Assembly (NCBI GenBank): GCA_002633005.1
Contig: NMRA01000348.1
Coordinates: 103,390 to 162,040, forward strand
DNA length: 58,651 nt
From: Phoronis australis
Lineage: Eukaryota > Phoronida > Phoronidae
Reading direction: 5' to 3'
Shown one piece after another: positions 54,901-58,651 of this stretch (positions within the stretch are counted from its first letter, which is position 1; every line of letters starts with the position of its first letter). The notes under the pieces were generated by a model. The model was not told the DNA's origin. It made no database searches and worked only from the letters and a program-made list of their open reading frames with translations. Both the position numbers and the translations under genes were made by a program.

Positions 54901-57771
54901 GCGAGCGTGCACTTTTAACAATATTACTTGGTTGGACAAAGATGTTCATTCTAGTGCTGTGTCCAAAAACGACAGCTTCACACACTTGGAATTTCAGTGC
55001 ATCGTAGGTAAGTGTGCCCACCAACAGGCCTCATTTTTTCTGCGCTTTTTGCAATGAACAGGTAGGATCCAATTTTTTGTGTAGGACAATCAGAGTTGTT
55101 TGCCTATGTGTCAAATGTTCCTTTGAGTATAACTTTATCACCCACATAGGGACTTTTAACATATTTGATGTGACCATTTAATCAACAAACGTTTTGAGGG
55201 ATTTTACGGAGCGAAGACTGTTTGGCCCCTAATCAGGTGTCATTTGCGTGCAAATCGGAAAGATTAGTCTCCTTTTTGAACAACTCCGAACATGTGCAGT
55301 TACATTTGTGGAATCTATCGTGTTGTTTAGACATGTGACTGCTGAAATTGATACTTCGCTTACTAGGCGATGGCTGTCCACCGGGATGGGTGTTCGCTAA
55401 CGCGGGTTGCTACGCAGTTACGTCAAAATACGATAGACATGAAGAGGCCAAAGAGTTTTGTGACATGCGCAACAGCCACCTTGCGTTCATCAATGACGAC
55501 ACTGAACAACAGAATATTCAGGAGTTGATTAACCGGTAGGTGGAAGCGTTTACCTTATATGTTCGGTTATGTCGTTCCCACTGTCTGAAAGGACGGGTTT
55601 ATACCCAGATATACGCATCGATTAAACCTGGAGTGCAAACACGGAACGTCATAAACCTATAGCTTAATTGTTGATGAAAGGTGGGTGGTTTCTTTATTCT
55701 GCCAGGTATTCTTAAAATTGTATATGAATTAAATAGAACAATTTCGAAGAAAAGTAAACAATAAGAACGTACTTATACAGTGTATGTGACGCACATATAC
55801 CTTTGAGTAAAAGCTTCTGATCCTCAAGGATGGTTGATCACCCATTATTCAGAGTGCCCAATTTATGTCAGGTTTGCGTGGCAGTTTTTGTTCACCAGTA
55901 CTTGCCTACGCATAACTGTGCATATTGTATATCCCGGGCCTGCTTGGATAAAAGTTATACGCTGGATAGCAACAACGAGATCGCATTGTCGGTGTCGCCT
56001 TGCCAATGATGAACAATGCACTTGACGTCTTTTAACAACTACGCGTATCCAGCGGATGAGTTTTAAGCAGCCTTGGTGCATTTTGATTTGTGCTACATAT
56101 GTATAAATTGACAACCTGTGCTCAGAACTGCCATAGCTAAGAGTGAAGAGATAAAACCGTACTGGCTGAGCTTTCCACATTCCGGGGACGCCTATGATTG
56201 GATGAACGTCTCTGGCGACGTCTATCAACATGTCAACGCAGACCACTGCGCCACCTTTGGCTGCACGAACACGACAAACAACACGTGCAGCGTAGGATCT
56301 GATTTCTGCAATGTGACGAGACTGATTCTTTGTGAAAAAGAGCCAATTTGTAAGTACTCACCGTGACGGTGGCAACGGAATGGTAGGCCTAAGGCCTCCG
56401 ATTCTTGAGTAGATCGCACCTGGATTTTCAATCTGCATCAAATACCACTGAAAATTCTCTTTCCGACTACAGCAATTTACACCTGTATAAACTTTTCCCT
56501 TCGAAAGAACATACGTGAGAGCCGGAGTATGCCTTTCTCAAGGGAAGTTGGGAGCATGAGTGTGGGGACTTCTTACATCTTAAATCCTGGCGCATATTTG
56601 CAGACTACAATGATCTTTGCACACGTCCCGGCAACTCTGGCTATTACAGACATCCATTATGGTCAACTATTTGGCTTCTTGTACTGTACCTTACACAAAG
56701 TTGGCCAGCACCCATTGAAACGGTTTGGGGTGATGTGTGGGCGCATATCAACGCTTTGCTATGCTCTCGTTTGAAAACTTTGTCACGCCGAAGCACTCTA
56801 TACTTATTCAACCAGCGAAATCCTTATTTTTATTTGAGACGCGCAAGCTGAACAAGAATTTAGCACAAAACTTCTTTTGGTGTCTTTTGCCTAAGTCGTC
56901 AACTTTGTAACCTAACCTACATCACATGTATTTATCTTTAATCACGCCACGTCGTATAACTGATTCTTCATTCTAATGATCTTTCCTACAGACGATGGGG
57001 CCCTGAGCGTGAACGACTTGCCAGACGGTGCATTTTCAAGATCATCTGAGCATGCTGATTGTCCCGTGACAAAACTACGTATGGACAGTGACCGGTCATG
57101 GTGTGCAGCGACCAACGCAGTCCCGAGCGATTACGTCCAAATTCACCTGAGTGTGGATTTAGTAGTAACTCTGATTGCTACAAAGGTATGTTGAATAAAG
57201 ATATTTCCAGAAGCTGTGGTTACGATGGACAAAACCTTTCACCGGGGTTGACAAGTTTTACATAGCACATCGTGAGTTTAACTTGATATTATACTAACTG
57301 ATAACTTGATATTAGACTAACAGATATTTGCAGATATCGTCGGCAAGTTTATCCAGTTACGCGTTATTCACTACACTTCGTGTGCTATTGACTAAGAACT
57401 CTGATAATGGACGCAAGTTGTTGCAGCCGGATTTGCCCCCTTGCGCTTCTAGCACATTTGAAATGCTTTATACTCCTGGTGTTAAACAAGCTGATTTACT
57501 AACTACACTGTACCTACGCAGTGTAAATATGATCTAGAACAACTAACGTTTTCACAGGAGCAAACACCGATTCCTTCGATTTGATTGTCATGCAAACGGG
57601 GTATTGGCAATAAACGTTATTGATCTTTGATGGTAACATATTTGTTTTCATTTTCCCCAGGGTCGCAAGGATCTGGCCCAGTTTGTGACGTCGCTAGAGA
57701 TCTATACGTCCTTGGATGGTTCGACTTTTTCTTGCATCACGAAAGTCGAGGATGTTTCAACGTGCGAAGTG
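39903..57771 (+). CDS. Secreted modular lectin: SUEL, sushi-like x2, sushi, PAN x2, CTLD, TSP1, PAN, CTLD, F5/8C (3' end outside window)
   Basis: Exons: 39903-39960, 44255-44602, 44962-45147, 46102-46284, 49922-50143, 50824-51069, 51632-51901, 52462-52642, 53157-53398, 54231-54428, 54732-55007, 55367-55535, 56126-56349, 56992-57185, 57661-57771. They are in frame throughout, 3108 nt, 1036 codons so far. Residues 1-20 form a signal peptide. Modules follow at about 20-135 (SUEL), 136-197 and 198-258 (short sushi-like), 259-332 (sushi), 333-414 (PAN-like), 415-504 (PAN), 505-645 (CTLD), 646-711 (TSP1), 712-803 (PAN), 804-934 (CTLD) and 935-1036 (F5/8C, unfinished). No membrane segment has appeared yet. 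The modules all bind sugars or proteins outside cells, so an adhesive, mucus, egg-coat or immune-recognition role is plausible but inferred. I do not recognise this exact arrangement as a named family. No stop codon is seen, and the F5/8C domain lacks its last third, so more exons must lie to the right. Confidence 0.85.
44255..44602 (+). other. SUEL-type galactose-binding lectin domain (exon 2)
   Basis: 115 whole codons in one phase 1-1 exon. It contains the family signature: an early Cys pair, ISVNTDTFYGRG, AECHGKKQCSFQV, then FFGADPCPGITKYLKMYYYC. The DPCPGTxKYLxVxYxC ending is diagnostic of rhamnose/galactose-binding lectins of the sea-urchin egg lectin type. Eight cysteines are visible, as expected for four disulfides. 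Confidence 0.93.
44962..45147 (+). other. Short cysteine-rich sushi-like module 1 (exon 3)
   Basis: Reads CNDPGTHASTTR, SLTYSCKQGYQKKSG, EVIKCTCD, ETCNWDNTRLECE. It follows the sushi pattern (first Cys with PG, YSC.GY, IKC, W before last Cys) but has six cysteines rather than four and an added C-x-C. It is closely similar to exon 4, so the two arose by exon duplication. Confidence 0.75.
45690..45850 (-). repeat. Dispersed repeat family A, copy 3 (intron 3 of the lectin gene)
   Basis: Reverse-complemented, it contains CTCGCTAAAAAGCAAGACTT, CACGAGATTACGTGAGACA, TTGCCGTGTATTTTAAATGA and TGACTTTGACTAGATTTTAG. It is nearly identical over about 85 bp to copy 4 at 57930-58076. Confidence 0.8.
45950..46042 (+). 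repeat. Purine-rich (GGA) tract
   Basis: A strand-asymmetric G/A-rich run (GGGAGGGATGG, GGAGATGGAGAATGG, GAGGGAAGGAATGA) lies about 60 bp before the exon-4 acceptor. Confidence 0.7.
46102..46284 (+). other. Short cysteine-rich sushi-like module 2 (exon 4)
   Basis: Reads CADPGTHSSTTRSG, SLTYACKSGYQKKTG, EVITCNCD, GCNWDKSRLECE. It is almost position-for-position like exon 3, again with six cysteines and phase 1-1 borders. Confidence 0.75.
46285..49921. other. Intron 4 of the lectin gene: no module exon seen
   Basis: This 3.6-kb intron separates the duplicated sushi-like exons from the canonical sushi exon. I looked for a missed phase 1-1 module and saw none. The longest frame is on the minus strand (49345-49716, 123 codons), not low-complexity but unrecognised. 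Confidence 0.5.
49922..50143 (+). other. Canonical sushi/CCP domain (exon 5)
   Basis: Four cysteines in the CCP order: PPCNVAAVADS, VTYTCKSGYVFEDH, KVLTCNQGVWSEPAGNC. The conserved W precedes the last Cys. A linker of 16 residues leads to the next exon. Confidence 0.9.
50824..51069 (+). other. PAN/apple-like module (exon 6)
   Basis: A lysine-rich start (MTRKSKKKVAI) is followed by SCSDSCKDTSSCAAAQWD, SSQCKHFD, then DTCCLVFVKK. The C-x3-C-x5-C spacing, the aromatic-flanked strand and the QC turn fit the PAN fold, but it is more diverged than the PAN modules in exons 7 and 11. Confidence 0.6.
51632..51901 (+). other. PAN domain (exon 7)
   Basis: Shows ACLAHCIGTSSCLSADFHEG, SQTCTPRNKHW and HMEFQCTD. 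The ACxxxCxxxxxCxSxxF core and an MEFQC end are typical of PAN_1. It is paired with the CTLD that follows; exon 11 and the second CTLD repeat this pair. Confidence 0.82.
52462..53398 (+). other. C-type lectin domain 1, EPN type (exons 8-9)
   Basis: Long-form CTLD with VCPPHMYK, CYIF, AKTFCERRDAHLAFI, VIIGLKDRD, WQFDDG, EPN (610-612), NNECV and WDDHTC (629-634), ending SYFLCE. EPN with a WND-like WDD predicts calcium-dependent binding of mannose-type sugars. One internal phase-2 intron splits it. The exon-9 donor is GTACAT; a second GTAACA lies 10 bp on, but using it would break the frame of exon 10. Confidence 0.92.
53705..53995 (+). repeat. (TCA/TCG)n trinucleotide repeat in intron 9
   Basis: A long interrupted run of ATC/GTC units. 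It creates long open frames of M/I/V or V/I repeats on both strands that are not genes. Confidence 0.93.
54231..54428 (+). other. Thrombospondin type-1 domain (exon 10)
   Basis: Reads GGWSEDFDPWDKQCTLCGN, RTRSKLCNNPTPSPGQSC, SAETEVQHCLC. It has the W-x(n)-W start, R-x-R strand and C-x-C ending of TSP1. Phase 1-1 exon. Confidence 0.85.
54732..55007 (+). other. PAN domain (exon 11)
   Basis: CDLANGLQL, ADCAVACYNDTLCKSADY, RACTFNNITW and HLEFQCIV. It aligns with exon 7 through the ADCxxxCxxxxxCxSADx core and the HxEFQC end. An NIT site could be N-glycosylated. Confidence 0.85.
55367..56349 (+). other. C-type lectin-like domain 2, sugar-binding motifs lost (exons 12-13)
   Basis: The N-terminal half is clear: CPPGWVFANAGCYAV, EAKEFCDMRNSHLAFI. 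The second half keeps YWLSF, a W, and the Cys framework to ILCEKEP. In place of EPN/QPD and WND it has HVNADHC and NTTNNTCSV, so calcium-dependent sugar binding is not expected. It is split by a phase-2 intron at the same place as CTLD 1. Confidence 0.82.
56992..57771 (+). other. F5/8 type C (discoidin) domain, first part (exons 14-15)
   Basis: LPDGAFSRSSEH, WCAATNAVPSDYVQIHL, then across a phase-0 intron ATKGRKDLAQFVTSLEIYTS and LDGSTFS. This follows the family pattern W.(P).....YIQIDLG, ..TKGR.D...VTSYKLQYS.DG. The C-terminal third, including the last Cys, must be encoded beyond 57771. Confidence 0.87.
57279..57324 (+). repeat. 23-bp tandem duplication in intron 14
   Basis: TTAACTTGATATTATACTAA and ATAACTTGATATTAGACTAA occur back to back. 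Confidence 0.8.
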
Positions 57772-57929
57772 GTAAATATGAGTAGCGATGTCATTCGTTT
57801 TTAAATATCAGTGAAGACGCTTCTTAAAAACAATAAGTGGCTTGAAAAACTTCGTCAGCAGCACGAATATCCGATATATACCATATCATATACTATTTGC
57901 TTTCTGCAACTGAACCAAGGTTTCTCGCA

Positions 57930-58076
57930 GCAATAACGTCTCAATAACGTAACCCCGGTCTCAAATCTGTATCCGACGTCTGAATAGCTTAAAGCAAGAC
58001 TTCGCGAGATTACGTGAGAAATTGCCGTGTATTTTAAATGAGAACACCTGACTTTGACTAGGTTTTAGCTAGGTCA
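57930..58076 (+). repeat. Dispersed repeat family A, copy 4
   Basis: Contains AAAGCAAGACTTCGCGAGAT, TACGTGAGAAATTGCCGTG, TATTTTAAATGAGAACACC and TGACTTTGACTAGGTTTTAG. It ends directly at the GCGGAT-type element that follows. Confidence 0.8.
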
Positions 58077-58200
58077 GTGGCGGATCTACGTTTTCAGCAA
58101 GGGGGAGTTTAGGATTCCCGCCAAGGTCGAATCCTAGGCGCGTAGCGCCGAGCGGGGGGGAGGTCGGGAGGGGGTTTCCCCTCCCGTGTAAGATATTTTT
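58075..58200 (+). mobile_element. End of a GCGGAT-type short element
   Basis: Begins CAGTGGCGGATCTACG and continues with AAGGGGGAG, CGCGTAGCGCCGAG, a G7 run and a CCCCTCC stretch. The same kind of end is seen at 28428 and, inverted, at 28645. The other end was not found before the window edge. Confidence 0.5.
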
Positions 58201-58651
58201 TTGTTTTTGTAGCCAAATAGTGAAATTTCCATGCATCCTGGTAAGTTTCTGTCACTTAACATGTCTCTGGAGTTTTTCTTAAGATAATTAAAAACCGTTC
58301 TCGATTTCGTCACACGAACTTGGCACATAAGTTTCGTGAAACCATATTGTGCACATCTGGGTATGAGTCACGCCACCAGCAAAAATTTTTGTTGGAACAT
58401 CTGCTTACACACACCTTTTTTAGCATACGAAAAGTCGTATACGAAAAAGTGTGGTGTGTATACAGGGGTTTAGACAATTTCCAAATATTCAAGAGCATAA
58501 TTAAGGAGCACCGACGGGGCGTAAAAACTTGAATATCAGATGATCGCGTAACAGCAGCCTCAAGTTGTTTAAGAACGAAGACCTGTACTGTTAGTCCGGA
58601 AATAAACATGTGTTCTGTCTCGTTGCGAGAAAAACTGGCGAACGATGGTGC

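Noticed and set aside
57772-58651. Search for the last F5/8C exon
   Set aside because: No phase-0 exon with the expected end of the domain was found; this stretch is repeat-derived, so the exon is taken to lie outside the window.

Overview
The window is animal genomic DNA, AT-rich and intron-rich. Every gene I could read is split by GT-AG introns, and most of the rest is non-coding or repeat-derived. The gene set suggests an invertebrate, most likely a marine deuterostome such as a hemichordate, amphioxus or echinoderm: one Csk-type kinase, a UBL7 orthologue, and a long extracellular protein mixing SUEL lectin, sushi, PAN, C-type lectin, TSP1 and F5/8C modules. The species call is inference.

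Layout. (1) 1-5066 is non-coding upstream sequence with repeats. (2) 5117-13134 (+) is a complete 10-exon gene for C-terminal Src kinase (CSK, predicted 446 aa: SH3-SH2-tyrosine kinase), followed by a possible 3' UTR to about 17.74 kb. (3) 19073-26962 (-) is a complete 9-exon gene for the ubiquitin-like protein UBL7 (predicted 326 aa: N-terminal UBL, C-terminal UBA), convergent with CSK. CSK and UBL7 are also neighbours on human 15q24, so this looks like old conserved linkage. (4) 27-39.7 kb is a gene-poor interval with a decayed LINE, small inverted-repeat elements, simple repeats and palindromes. (5) 39903-57771 (+) is the 5' part (15 exons, 1036 codons, running off the right edge) of a secreted modular protein: signal peptide, SUEL lectin, two short cysteine-rich sushi-like modules, sushi, PAN-like, PAN, CTLD, TSP1, PAN, CTLD, F5/8C. 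Every module is bounded by phase-1 introns, the classic sign of exon shuffling. I do not recognise this architecture as a described family; it is the best candidate here for something new.

The two left genes are intracellular housekeeping/signalling genes (a negative regulator of Src kinases; a ubiquitin-pathway adaptor). The right gene is a secreted or cell-surface carbohydrate-recognition protein, plausibly for innate recognition or mucus/egg-coat/matrix adhesion. There is no evidence that the three act together.

Repeat layer. There is a roughly 100-bp TA-flanked MITE family (4 copies), a four-copy dispersed family carrying a GCGAGATTACGTGAGA-like core, a 250-bp foldback element, tRNA-derived SINE copies, several minisatellites, and an array of decayed copies of the end of CSK exon 7, including its splice donor. 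The palindrome TACATGTA occurs about 25 times by eye, almost all right of 29 kb. No CRISPR, rRNA or functional tRNA gene was seen. Exon boundaries were read by eye from splice signals, reading-frame continuity and family knowledge; no alignment was run.
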